This document shows, in pieces, positions 50,789-58,633 of a DNA stretch of 64,000 nt. Position numbers and translations under genes: made by a program. Origin of the DNA: DMER64 sp041654355 (GTDB taxonomy: Bacteria; Bacteroidota; Bacteroidia; Bacteroidales; UBA932); contig JBAZDQ010000002.1 in assembly GCA_041654355.1 (NCBI GenBank), positions 56,412 to 120,411 on the forward strand, in the 5' to 3' direction. Position 1 is the stretch's first letter; the number at the start of each line of letters is the position of its first letter. Under the pieces are notes generated by a model. The model did not search any database. It was given only the letters and a program-made list of their open reading frames with translations, and had not been told where the DNA came from.

Positions 50789-51787
50789 CAACAACTTCTC
50801 AGCTATCTGTACGGCATTGAGGGCTGCCCCTTTGCGCAGGTTGTCGGCTACGATCCACATATCCAGGGTGTTATCCATGGAAAGATCTCTGCGAATCCTG
50901 CTTGCATATACAAGATCACTGCCTTCAGCTTCCAGGGGAGTTACAAAGGCGGGATCTGCCCCGTTTCTCCCGATTTTCAAACCGGGAAATGATTTCAGCA
51001 GCGAATAGACTTCTTCCAGGACAAATGGCTTCTTAAAAGATGCGTTTACGGAAAGACAGTGCCCTCCCTTAACAGGAACCCGTACTGTTGTTGCCGAAAC
51101 CCTGATGCCCGGATCATCCAGTATCTTTTGCGTTTCCTGTACCATTTTCATTTCTTCTTCTGTATACCCGTTTTCCAGGAAAGTACCGATTTGCGGAATA
51201 ACGTTCATATCTATAGGTTGCGGGTATACGGACAGCGGGACGGGCGGGTTGTGGTCCGACGTTCGTGTTTTTCTCTCGGCAAGAAGCTGTTCCAATCCTT
51301 TATATCCGGATCCGGTCACGGACTGGTATGTGGAAACCACTATTCTGCGAAGGCCGTAATGGTGGTGAAGCGGTGCCAAAGCCATGACCATCTGTATGGT
51401 GGAACAGTTGGGATTGGCAATGATCCTGTCTTCCGGTGTGAGCAGGTGCCCGTTGATCTCCGGCACAATAAGCTTTATTGAAGGATCCATTCTCCAGCAG
51501 GAAGAATTGTCAATTACCCGGCAGCCTGTTTCTGCCAGACGGGGCGCCCAGACACGGGAAACTTCTTTGCCTGCAGAAAAAAGGGCAATATCAGGTCTGT
51601 GTTCAAAAGCCTCCTGAAAGCCGAGAACAGGTACTGACTTGTTGCGAAAAAAAATCGTTTTACCTGCAGAACGTTCCGAGGCAACAGGGATTAACTGATC
51701 TACCGGGAAAGCTCTTTCTTCCAGTATTTTCGTCATTATTGCGCCAACCAACCCGGTGGCTCCGGCAACCAATACCTTTTTTTTCAT
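50780..51787 (-). CDS. asd: Aspartate-semialdehyde dehydrogenase
   Basis: 335 residues. It reduces aspartyl phosphate to aspartate semialdehyde with NADPH, the branch point to lysine/DAP and to homoserine. The NADP loop is VLVAGATGLVGAIMTKIL (residues 5-22). The catalytic Cys is in IIANPNCSTIQMVMAL near 126, and the His in VRVPVKGGHCLSVNASF near 245. It overlaps thrA by 4 bp (ATGA) and is the last gene of the metY-metX-thrA-asd operon. Confidence 0.97.
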   Translation of the reverse strand: MKKKVLVAGATGLVGAIMTKILEERAFPVDQLIPVASERSAGKTIFFRNKSVPVLGFQEAFEHRPDIALFSAGKEVSRVWAPRLAETGCRVIDNSSCWRMDPSIKLIVPEINGHLLTPEDRIIANPNCSTIQMVMALAPLHHHYGLRRIVVSTYQSVTGSGYKGLEQLLAERKTRTSDHNPPVPLSVYPQPIDMNVIPQIGTFLENGYTEEEMKMVQETQKILDDPGIRVSATTVRVPVKGGHCLSVNASFKKPFVLEEVYSLLKSFPGLKIGRNGADPAFVTPLEAEGSDLVYASRIRRDLSMDNTLDMWIVADNLRKGAALNAVQIAEKLLSF

Positions 51788-54189
51788 CTTGTCTGAAGTA
51801 TATCGTTCAACAATCCTGAAGCGGTTTGTGCTGCCCCGGCTCCGGCTCCTTCTATACGTAATCCTTTGGGGTATAGTCTGCTGTACAAAATGATACTACT
51901 GTCGGTTCCGCGAAGGTTACAAAAAGGATGCGAAGCGGGAATTTCTTCAAGGCCTGTCTTAATGATCCCGTTTTCAATCCGGGCTACATACCGTAATTTG
52001 CTTCCGCTCTCAAGGCTTTGTTGCAGGAGGTTTTTATAGTATTCCTCATCGGGCCAGACAGGGGGGATGAATGATTGGTTGTCAATCTGGTCTTCTCCCG
52101 CTTCAAGGCCGCATTCACGTGCCAGGATCAGTGCTTTTCTTAAAACATCCGTGCCTGAAAGATCGGTCATGGGATCGGGCTCGGTATATCCCAGGCGGGA
52201 AGCTTCTTCCACGATCTCATGGAAGGGAACGGTCGCGTCGTATTTACCGAATACATAATTCAGCGTTCCGGACAGGCAGGCTTCAATTTTTTGTGGTGTA
52301 TCACCGCTGCGTCGCATTTGCCTGATCAGGAAAATTACCGGAAGAGCTGCTCCAACGTTGGTTTCGTACAGGAAAGGAGTATTTTCCCTGCGTGATGCAC
52401 ACCGCAGTCGTTTGTAATAATCCATATCCAGCGAATTGGCAATTTTGTTACAAGTTACCACTGCAACGCCTGCTTCCAGGATGTCCGCATAACGTGCTGC
52501 TAAGTAATGATCCGATGTACAATCCACAAATACGCTGTTCCTGAGGTTCATTTCTATCATAGTATCCGGGAAGCTGCCGTTGCTGTTGGGTGTCACGCTT
52601 TTGGCAAGAGCTTCTGAAATATCAAAGGATTGGTTTCCTTCTTTTTGAAATACCATTTTTTTACTGTTGCATATACCCGCTATGTGCAGAACCAGGTTTT
52701 CTTCCTGCATCAGGGCTTCTTTTTGATCGAATATCATTCGCGTCAGGCTTTTTCCCACATTGCCCCAGCCGGCAATGAACAGATTGATCTGCCGTTTCGG
52801 GGACCCGAAAAATTCTTCATGAACGGCTGCTATGGCTTCCTTTACACGGGAGGTACTGACAACAGCGGAAACGTTTTTTTCAGAGGATCCCTGGGCAATG
52901 GCCCGGATGGTAATATTGCGTCTTCCAATGGCCTCGAACATGCGCCCGCTGGCTCCCGATTGATTTTTCATGTCATCTCCAATAAGGCTTATAATGGAAT
53001 AGCCGCTCTCCACTTTCAGGGGTTCCACTTTTTGCAGAGATATTTCGTAAGCAAATGTTTCATCGGCTGCCCGGCGTGCTTTTTCGGCATCTTTTTCGTC
53101 AATTGCCACCAGCATGGTATGAACAGACGAGGCCTGGGTAATGAGTATGATATTGATCTGTTGTTGGGTCAGGGTATTGAAAAGACGGCTGGAATAACCG
53201 GGAATGCCCACCATACCGCTGCCTTCCATGGATAGAAGTGCAATCCGGTTGCTGCCGGATATGCCCCGGATCTTATTGTGTCCTTCTGGCGGATTACTCT
53301 CTATTAGTGTTCCGGGTCCGTCCGGATCGAACGTGTTTTTCACCATGATGGGGATTTCCTTGGCTACAACCGGCTGGATTGTAGGTGGATATACAACCTT
53401 TGCTCCAAAATGTGATATCTCCAGTGCTTCTTTGTAGGAGATATGCTCTATGGTACGGGCATCGGGAACAATGCCCGGATCGGCTGTCATCATCCCGTTA
53501 ACGTCGGTCCAGATCCATAGCATCCGGGCCTTTCCTCCCACAGCCAATAAGGAAGCGGTATAATCGGACCCTCCCCGGCCCAGTGTGGTGGTCCTTCCTT
53601 CCGGGTCCGATGCAATAAATCCGGGCAGGATAAGGATCTTGGCCGGGTTGATCTGCAGCATCTCCCGGATGTTTTTAAAAGTGACGACTGTATTGACAGT
53701 AACGGCAATCCGGCGGGACACGGGCTCTGTCCGGATAATCTGCCGGGCGTCAATCCACTTGCAACTCATTCCCATGGAATTACACTTTGCTTCCAGGATC
53801 CGTGTAGAAAACAATTCCCCGAATCCTGTAATTAGATCCGAGGTTGACCGGCTGATCTCCCTGATCAGGAAGGCTCCCCGGCAAACATCCCTGAGTTTTT
53901 CAAACAGCAGGGAAAGGGTAGTCAGTATATCGTTTCTGAAGTCTTTCGGGATAAGTTCTGCAACAAGCAACTGATGCCTTTTTTCCAGGTTGCTGATGGC
54001 CTTCAGGTAAGTTTCATCACCCCGGCCTGCACGATCACCGATCTCTATCAGGGCATCTGTGACACCACTCAGAGCCGAAGCCACAACTATTGTTTTATCC
54101 CGGGCTGAAGATTTTTTGACAATCTCCATTACCTGTTTAATGGAAGAAGCGTCGGCTACCGAAGTGCCTCCGAATTTAAGAACCTGCAT
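51784..54189 (-). CDS. thrA: Bifunctional aspartate kinase / homoserine dehydrogenase
   Basis: 801 residues, the length of ThrA/MetL fusions. The kinase domain starts QVLKFGGTSVADASSIKQVM and includes GRGGSDYTASLLAVG near 205. Two ACT-like regulatory units lie around 300-450 (VGIPGYSSRLFNTLTQQQIN and SIISLIGDDMKNQSGASGRM). Homoserine dehydrogenase follows from about 460 (NLFIAGWGNVGKSLTRMIF, NADP site; LSGTLNYVFGKYD; MTDLSGTDVLRKALILARE). It catalyses the first and third steps of the aspartate pathway and is probably feedback controlled by threonine or methionine. The start overlaps the metX 3' end by 34 bp. Confidence 0.97.
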   Translation of the reverse strand: MQVLKFGGTSVADASSIKQVMEIVKKSSARDKTIVVASALSGVTDALIEIGDRAGRGDETYLKAISNLEKRHQLLVAELIPKDFRNDILTTLSLLFEKLRDVCRGAFLIREISRSTSDLITGFGELFSTRILEAKCNSMGMSCKWIDARQIIRTEPVSRRIAVTVNTVVTFKNIREMLQINPAKILILPGFIASDPEGRTTTLGRGGSDYTASLLAVGGKARMLWIWTDVNGMMTADPGIVPDARTIEHISYKEALEISHFGAKVVYPPTIQPVVAKEIPIMVKNTFDPDGPGTLIESNPPEGHNKIRGISGSNRIALLSMEGSGMVGIPGYSSRLFNTLTQQQINIILITQASSVHTMLVAIDEKDAEKARRAADETFAYEISLQKVEPLKVESGYSIISLIGDDMKNQSGASGRMFEAIGRRNITIRAIAQGSSEKNVSAVVSTSRVKEAIAAVHEEFFGSPKRQINLFIAGWGNVGKSLTRMIFDQKEALMQEENLVLHIAGICNSKKMVFQKEGNQSFDISEALAKSVTPNSNGSFPDTMIEMNLRNSVFVDCTSDHYLAARYADILEAGVAVVTCNKIANSLDMDYYKRLRCASRRENTPFLYETNVGAALPVIFLIRQMRRSGDTPQKIEACLSGTLNYVFGKYDATVPFHEIVEEASRLGYTEPDPMTDLSGTDVLRKALILARECGLEAGEDQIDNQSFIPPVWPDEEYYKNLLQQSLESGSKLRYVARIENGIIKTGLEEIPASHPFCNLRGTDSSIILYSRLYPKGLRIEGAGAGAAQTASGLLNDILQTR

Positions 54190-55154
54190 AATGATGATGT
54201 AATTTGTTCGTGTTCAAGTAAAAAACCGTCATGTCCAAAGTCAGACGATATGACATCTGTTACAGCTCCGGGAATGTGGACGGCCATATATTTTATCTCG
54301 GATAAAGGAAAAAGGAGATCGCTGTCTATACCAATACAAAGTGTTCGTGCACGAATAACGGACAAAGCGGCCTCTACACTTTTGCGACCCCGGCCCACAT
54401 TGTGTGAATCCAGGCTCAGGGTCAGGGAATAATAGCTGTACGGGCAAAAGCGACTGGTAAGTTTTTCGCCCTGGTGCTGCTGGTAAGAACAAGCTTTGGT
54501 TGCCAACAGCGCATCGGCAGACAACTCGGCCTGTGTTTTCCCGTAACCCTCGTACGATCTGTAAGATAACAAAGCCATGGCACGAGCGGCGGCAAGTCCG
54601 CGTTTCCCGCCCCCGGGATAATCTGATTGTTCAAAAGACAGATCTGCCCGGAGCGCCATGCGTTGCGCTTCGTTTAAGGCGGTCGCCCAGGGACTGACCC
54701 GGGCATTGCATGCGATCAGACAGAGATTTTTTATGAGATCGGGGCACAAGATACTCCATTCCAACGCCTGGTATCCCCCGCTTGATCCGCCAATCAGCAG
54801 ATGGATGGTTGTGATATTGAGATGTTGGCGTAGCAATTCGTGGGCGTTGACCATGTCTCTGATAGTGATCAGCGGAAATCCGGCTGCATCAGGACCGGTA
54901 GATCCGTAACAAGAGCCAAGTACGTTGGCGCAGACCAGGTAGTGTTTGACGGGATCAAAAAATTTGCCGGGACCAACCAGGGCCGGCCACCATTCCTGCG
55001 GGTTGGAATTGGCGGTAAGGGCATGGCATATCCAGATAATTTGTCTTCCTTCCGGAGAGCCTTCACTGCAATGATATGTGATTTTTATGCCCGGCAGGAC
55101 ATCCTGGCATTCCAGCGTGAAAGGATCTTTATAGAAATAAGTGTTTTTTTTCAT
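54156..55154 (-). CDS. metX: Homoserine O-acetyltransferase (MetX family)
   Basis: 332 residues, alpha/beta-hydrolase fold. It acylates homoserine so that sulfide can displace the acyl group. The nucleophile elbow is LLIGGSSGGYQALEW with Ser124. The acid is expected in IGIDSDLLFPLSEI and the His in SDFGHDGFLLE near the C terminus. MetX usually has GGSMGG at the elbow; here Met is replaced by Ser. Acetyl rather than succinyl use is inferred from the neighbouring metY. The ATG at 55154 overlaps the metY stop as ATGA; ATG 55163 is the alternative. Confidence 0.92.
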   Translation of the reverse strand: MKKNTYFYKDPFTLECQDVLPGIKITYHCSEGSPEGRQIIWICHALTANSNPQEWWPALVGPGKFFDPVKHYLVCANVLGSCYGSTGPDAAGFPLITIRDMVNAHELLRQHLNITTIHLLIGGSSGGYQALEWSILCPDLIKNLCLIACNARVSPWATALNEAQRMALRADLSFEQSDYPGGGKRGLAAARAMALLSYRSYEGYGKTQAELSADALLATKACSYQQHQGEKLTSRFCPYSYYSLTLSLDSHNVGRGRKSVEAALSVIRARTLCIGIDSDLLFPLSEIKYMAVHIPGAVTDVISSDFGHDGFLLEHEQITSSLCRFLNSEALR

Positions 55155-56437
55155 AGGGTACATTTTGCAAGAGATCCGGACAGGTCTTTTTTCAAATCTT
55201 CTATGTGTTCTATACCTACTGAAAGACGTAGGGTGCCGGGACCTATGCCTGCCTGTTCCAGTTCTTTATCGGATAATTGTCCGTGGGTTGTGGAAGCCGG
55301 GTGTGTGATAAGGGTTTTATTGTCTCCCACATTCGTCAGGTGTGTAATCAGTTCAAGCCGTTCTACAAATTGGGCTGTGGTATGGCGGTCCCCTTTAAGC
55401 GTAAAGCTCAGTACGGCACCTGCCCCGTTTTTAAAATATTTTTTTACGTTGGAATATGATGGATGTGATTTCAAACCGGGATAAATGACTTGTGCTACCA
55501 AGCGCTGATTTTCAAGCCACAGGGCTAATTCCTGTGCGTTGTCCATAGCTCTTTGCATACGTAGAGACAACGTTTCAATTCCCTGGAGGATCAGCAGGGC
55601 GTTGAACGGGGACAGGCAACAACCCCAGTCCCGCAACCCTAAAGCCCGGGCCCGGGCAGTAAATGTTTTATTTCCAAATGTTTCCCAAAAGTTCAGGCCG
55701 TGGTAAGAATCACATTTTTCAGTCAAATGCGGAAACCGGCCGTTATCCCAGTTGAAATTACCTGCCTCTGCTACTATGCCGGCTATACTGTTTCCGTGAC
55801 CGCCTATCCATTTGGTGGCCGAATGGGTAACGATGGCTGTTCCGTATTCGACCGGACGAAACAAGTATCCTCCGCCTGCAAAAGTGTTGTCTGTGATTAT
55901 TGGAATATGATGTTTGGCGCAAATTTCTGCCAGGGCTTCAAAATCGGGAACGTGATAATCGGAATTGGCTATGGTTTCAACAAATAAACCTTTTGTATGA
56001 TCATCAATGAGCACTTCTGCATCATGGGCTTTTTTGCCGGCAGCAAAGCGAAAATCAATCCCGAAACTACGAAACCGGTCCCTGAACAATGTATGCGTTC
56101 CTCCGTACAAGGAAGGAAAAGTAATAATGTTGTCACCAGGCATAGCCAGGTTTTGAAATGTAAGAAAATGAGCGGCTTGACCCGATGAAGTAGCTACAGC
56201 CGCCGTACATCCTTCCAAAGCGGCAACCCGTTCTTCCAGTACACGTACTGTAGGATTGGAAAGGCGGGAATAAATAAACCCGTCTTCTTTCAGTTCAAAG
56301 AGCCGGGCTGCATGTTCCATGTTGTTGAAACGAAAGGCGGAGGTTTGGTACAAGGGAGTGGCACATGCTCCGGTGGCCGGATCCGCAGTACGTCCGGCAT
56401 GGACCTGTAAGGTCTCAAAATGATCAAAAGATGACAT
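55151..56437 (-). CDS. metY: O-acetylhomoserine sulfhydrylase
   Basis: 428 residues, PLP enzyme of the Cys/Met metabolism family. It makes homocysteine directly from O-acetylhomoserine and sulfide. SSFDHFETLQVHAGRTADPA and TPLYQTSAFRFNN are the family N terminus. GTAIVTHSATKWIGGHGNS has the PLP Lys209, and the C terminus RLSVGIEHIEDLKKDL is typical. The length and the GHGNS motif favour MetY over cystathionine synthase (MetB, about 380). The frame stays open upstream to 56569 without any ATG; the ATG at 56437 starts the conserved part. It is first in the operon, behind a leader of about 120 nt. Confidence 0.96.
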   Translation of the reverse strand: MSSFDHFETLQVHAGRTADPATGACATPLYQTSAFRFNNMEHAARLFELKEDGFIYSRLSNPTVRVLEERVAALEGCTAAVATSSGQAAHFLTFQNLAMPGDNIITFPSLYGGTHTLFRDRFRSFGIDFRFAAGKKAHDAEVLIDDHTKGLFVETIANSDYHVPDFEALAEICAKHHIPIITDNTFAGGGYLFRPVEYGTAIVTHSATKWIGGHGNSIAGIVAEAGNFNWDNGRFPHLTEKCDSYHGLNFWETFGNKTFTARARALGLRDWGCCLSPFNALLILQGIETLSLRMQRAMDNAQELALWLENQRLVAQVIYPGLKSHPSYSNVKKYFKNGAGAVLSFTLKGDRHTTAQFVERLELITHLTNVGDNKTLITHPASTTHGQLSDKELEQAGIGPGTLRLSVGIEHIEDLKKDLSGSLAKCTL

Positions 56438-56574
56438 TATGGCGTGAAATTTTATGTTAGCTAAAAGGGAATCGGAGTGGAACAAGGAATAGTTCCGGGC
56501 GGAATTGCATCTTAACGATGCATTCGCATTATCATAGAAGATATGTGTAACAGGTATATCACAATACAAATATA
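56438..56574 (-). promoter_or_regulatory. metY promoter and structured 5' leader
   Basis: The -7 box TATATTTG lies at 56574-56567 on the minus strand, so the leader is about 120 nt. It contains a 7-codon open frame (56535-56512) reading M-I-M-R-M-H-R. A hairpin TGCATC-GTTAA-GATGCA overlaps that frame's end, and a second possible stem GGAAC...GTTCC follows. I could not match it to a known SAM riboswitch class. Control by methionine or SAM is a guess from gene content. Confidence 0.45.
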
Positions 56575-56617
56575 TAAAGATTTTGTAAAAATATTAGGTT
56601 TATAAAATAAAGTACTT

Positions 56618-56625
56618 TATATTTG
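56618..56625 (+). promoter_or_regulatory. -7 box for the membrane protein / winged-helix operon
   Basis: TATATTTG matches TAnnTTTG, 21 bp before the ATG at 56647. It is divergent from the metY promoter, with 43 bp between the boxes. Confidence 0.5.
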
Positions 56626-56646
56626 TGGCAACATTACATTTTAAGC

Positions 56647-57246
56647 ATGGAAAAAACTATGAATGAAAAAGAAAGTCTGGAGTTGATCACCAGGATGATC
56701 GACAACACCCGTAAGGGAATAGAAAAAAATGCCGCTTTGCCTATGCTGATTTTCGGGTACACAAGCATTGTAACCACATTGGCAGTCTGGCTAGCAATTA
56801 CGAAAACAGGGAACTACATGTTTCATCTGTTGTGGACAGCCATACCCGTAATAGGATGGCTGGTTTATGGTTTGATAGGGAACTTTCGTTACCGCAGGGA
56901 AGGTGCCTCGCAATCCCATATGGGATCCCTCATTGGAAGAATATGGATCTTCCTGGCCGGTGTCATGATGTTGTGTATGGTGCCCGCTTTTGTCATACGC
57001 GGATTTCCGGCCTCCTTTATCATGATGCTTCTGGCAGCCATTGGTGTAAGCTGTTCGGGTCTTCTTGTACGGTACGCCCCGTTGATCATTTGCGGTTTAC
57101 TGGGTGTACTCACATCATTTGTACAGTTGTGGGTGACAGGTATTACCAGTATGATTGTCCTTGCTGCCGGATTCGCTGTAATGATGGTTCTCCCGGGTCA
57201 TATATTGCACTATGCCGCCAATAATAAACAGAAGAACAATGCTTAA
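56647..57246 (+). CDS. Membrane protein paired with a winged-helix regulator
   Basis: 199 residues. A charged N-terminal helix (MNEKESLELITRMIDNTRKG) is followed by five or six hydrophobic segments (about 33-52, 59-78, 98-120, 124-138, 143-160 and 163-185). No enzymatic motif is recognised. It overlaps the following regulator gene by 8 bp. Pairs of a small membrane protein and a small winged-helix protein are frequent in Bacteroidetes as I recall, but their role is unknown to me. Confidence 0.78.
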   Translation: MEKTMNEKESLELITRMIDNTRKGIEKNAALPMLIFGYTSIVTTLAVWLAITKTGNYMFHLLWTAIPVIGWLVYGLIGNFRYRREGASQSHMGSLIGRIWIFLAGVMMLCMVPAFVIRGFPASFIMMLLAAIGVSCSGLLVRYAPLIICGLLGVLTSFVQLWVTGITSMIVLAAGFAVMMVLPGHILHYAANNKQKNNA

Positions 57247-57523
57247 CCAGTTAGATCCCCTTTTGCATTCTGAATTAAGACTGGCCGTGATGTCTGTACT
57301 CATTGCACTGGAAGAAGCGGATTTTGTGTACTTGCAGGAAAAGACAGGCGCTTCTTCGGGGAATCTGAGCATTCAGCTGGACAAACTTCAGAATGCGGGA
57401 TATATAGATATAGAGAAGACCTACAGGGGGAAGAAACCCCGGACGGTATGCCGGATTACATCAAAGGGACTGGAAGCGTTTCGCGTTTACGTAAATGCGA
57501 TCAGGGGTTACCTGGATGTCTGA
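57239..57523 (+). CDS. Winged-helix transcriptional regulator (MarR/ArsR-like)
   Basis: 94 residues, one winged-helix domain: LRLAVMSVLIALEEADFVYL, a recognition helix in SSGNLSIQLDKLQNAGYIDI, and a wing in RGKKPRTVCRITSKGLEAF. The family is the short DNA-binding type found after small membrane proteins. The ATG at 57239 overlaps the upstream stop by 8 bp. It may regulate its own operon. The 3' end overlaps the convergent AlbA_2-type gene by 16 bp. Confidence 0.88.
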   Translation: MLNQLDPLLHSELRLAVMSVLIALEEADFVYLQEKTGASSGNLSIQLDKLQNAGYIDIEKTYRGKKPRTVCRITSKGLEAFRVYVNAIRGYLDV

Positions 57524-58113
57524 ATGGTGTCGCTGGCGATCAATCCCGCAAGGGCGGTTATGCATTCTTGTTGTGTCATCAGGCTCAATCGTGACAATTC
57601 TTCTATATCGTAACCACGGCTGTTGTCATAGGTCCGGAGTACTTCCAGCAAACGTTTATGCCGGGAATCCAGGGTGAAGGATAAAGGCTTTGATGAATAC
57701 GTCATTCTAAGCACAGTGGTCTCCAGGACCGAGGCCACTTTGTTTTCATCTTTTTTCCTGATATAACACGCTTGTTTACCTGTCTCATCCGGAGCCATAT
57801 GAGGAGCCTTTGCACTTTTTGGAACATCGACTTCCAGGACGGTTTTCCCTTCGTATTCCCAGAAACGCGTTGCATATTTGACGGCCGGTTTGCAGAAAAC
57901 GTGTGCAGCTGCCTCTACCACATAGGCCTCTTCTTCCTTATGTTTCAACCCGGCCACTTTCCCGTTGTCCTTCACACCCACAAGAAGTCGTCCGCCTTGA
58001 GTGTTGGCAAAGGCGGCCAGGGAACGAGCGATTTTTTTGGCGTCATTTAAAAAATATTTAAAATCCTGTTTACCGTGTTCCCCCTGGCTGATCATTTTTT
58101 CCAGCGGATGCAT
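57508..58113 (-). CDS. AlbA_2 / Schlafen-type putative DNA-binding protein
   Basis: 201 residues. The segment GKQDFKYFLNDAKKIARSLA followed by AFANTQGGRLLVGVKDNGKV is the AlbA_2 (Schlafen/AAA_4) domain, which occurs in transcription regulators and RNA-processing proteins. A C-terminal helix-turn-helix (YDIEELSRLSLMTQQECITA) is consistent with nucleic-acid binding. Function unknown. The ATG at 58113 lies 4 bp after a perfect -7 box; the open frame further upstream runs through msrA on the other strand and is not used. Confidence 0.85.
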   Translation of the reverse strand: MHPLEKMISQGEHGKQDFKYFLNDAKKIARSLAAFANTQGGRLLVGVKDNGKVAGLKHKEEEAYVVEAAAHVFCKPAVKYATRFWEYEGKTVLEVDVPKSAKAPHMAPDETGKQACYIRKKDENKVASVLETTVLRMTYSSKPLSFTLDSRHKRLLEVLRTYDNSRGYDIEELSRLSLMTQQECITALAGLIASDTIQTSR

Positions 58114-58116
58114 ACT

Positions 58117-58148
58117 GCAAAGATAACACTCCTTTTTCTTATCTTTGC
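58117..58148. promoter_or_regulatory. Divergent back-to-back promoters in a 10-bp inverted repeat
   Basis: GCAAAGATAA (58117-58126) and TTATCTTTGC (58139-58148) are perfect inverse copies 12 bp apart. Each contains a TATCTTTG -7 box, one facing the AlbA_2-type gene (58125-58118) and one facing msrA (58140-58147). Each box ends exactly 4 bp before an ATG. The whole intergenic region is 38 bp. Confidence 0.65.
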
Positions 58149-58151
58149 CCC

Positions 58152-58631
58152 ATGGAAAAAGCGATATTTGCGGCCGGCTGTTTCTGGGGTGTGCAACATT
58201 ACCTGGACCGGGCTCCCGGCGTAATAAACACAACCGTCGGGTACATTGGAGGGGATAAAGAAAATCCCACCTATGAAGAAGTCAAATCCCATCAAACCGG
58301 TCATGCCGAGGCGGTGGAAGTGGAATTTGACCCTGTTTTAACTACTTTTGAAGAGTTGTGCCGTTTGTTCTTTGAGATCCATGATCCGGGACAAATTGGT
58401 GGACAGGGCCCCGACATGGGGCCGCAATACCGGTCAGAAATCTTTTATACGAAAGACAAACAACGGGTGACGGCTCAAAAACTTATGGATATGCTCCGGG
58501 AAAAGGGGCATACCGTCAATACCGCACTGACTCATGCTACCCGTTTCTGGAAAGCTGAAAATTATCACCAGTATTATTACGATAAAACGGGAGACCATCC
58601 CTATTGTCATTTTCGCATTAAAAAATTTTGA
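58152..58631 (+). CDS. msrA: Peptide methionine sulfoxide reductase A
   Basis: 159 residues. It repairs (S)-methionine sulfoxide in proteins. The catalytic motif AAGCFWGVQHYLD is at residues 8-20 with Cys10. Further motifs are GYIGGDKENPTYEEV, GHAEAVEVEFDP and the PDMGPQYRSEIF segment. No signal peptide, so it is cytoplasmic. The C terminus lacks the distal recycling cysteines of longer enzymes, though a Cys occurs in HPYCHFRIKK. No MsrB domain is fused. It ends 2 bp before the ettA ATG. Confidence 0.95.
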   Translation: MEKAIFAAGCFWGVQHYLDRAPGVINTTVGYIGGDKENPTYEEVKSHQTGHAEAVEVEFDPVLTTFEELCRLFFEIHDPGQIGGQGPDMGPQYRSEIFYTKDKQRVTAQKLMDMLREKGHTVNTALTHATRFWKAENYHQYYYDKTGDHPYCHFRIKKF

Positions 58632-58633
58632 TC

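Noticed and set aside
56444..56469. Plus-strand sequence resembling the 3' part of a SAM-II riboswitch (GTGA followed by AGCTAAAAGGG)
   Set aside because: It is on the strand opposite to metY, lacks the matching P1 stem upstream, and does not precede the plus-strand gene at a useful distance. It is probably chance, but a covariance-model search would settle it.
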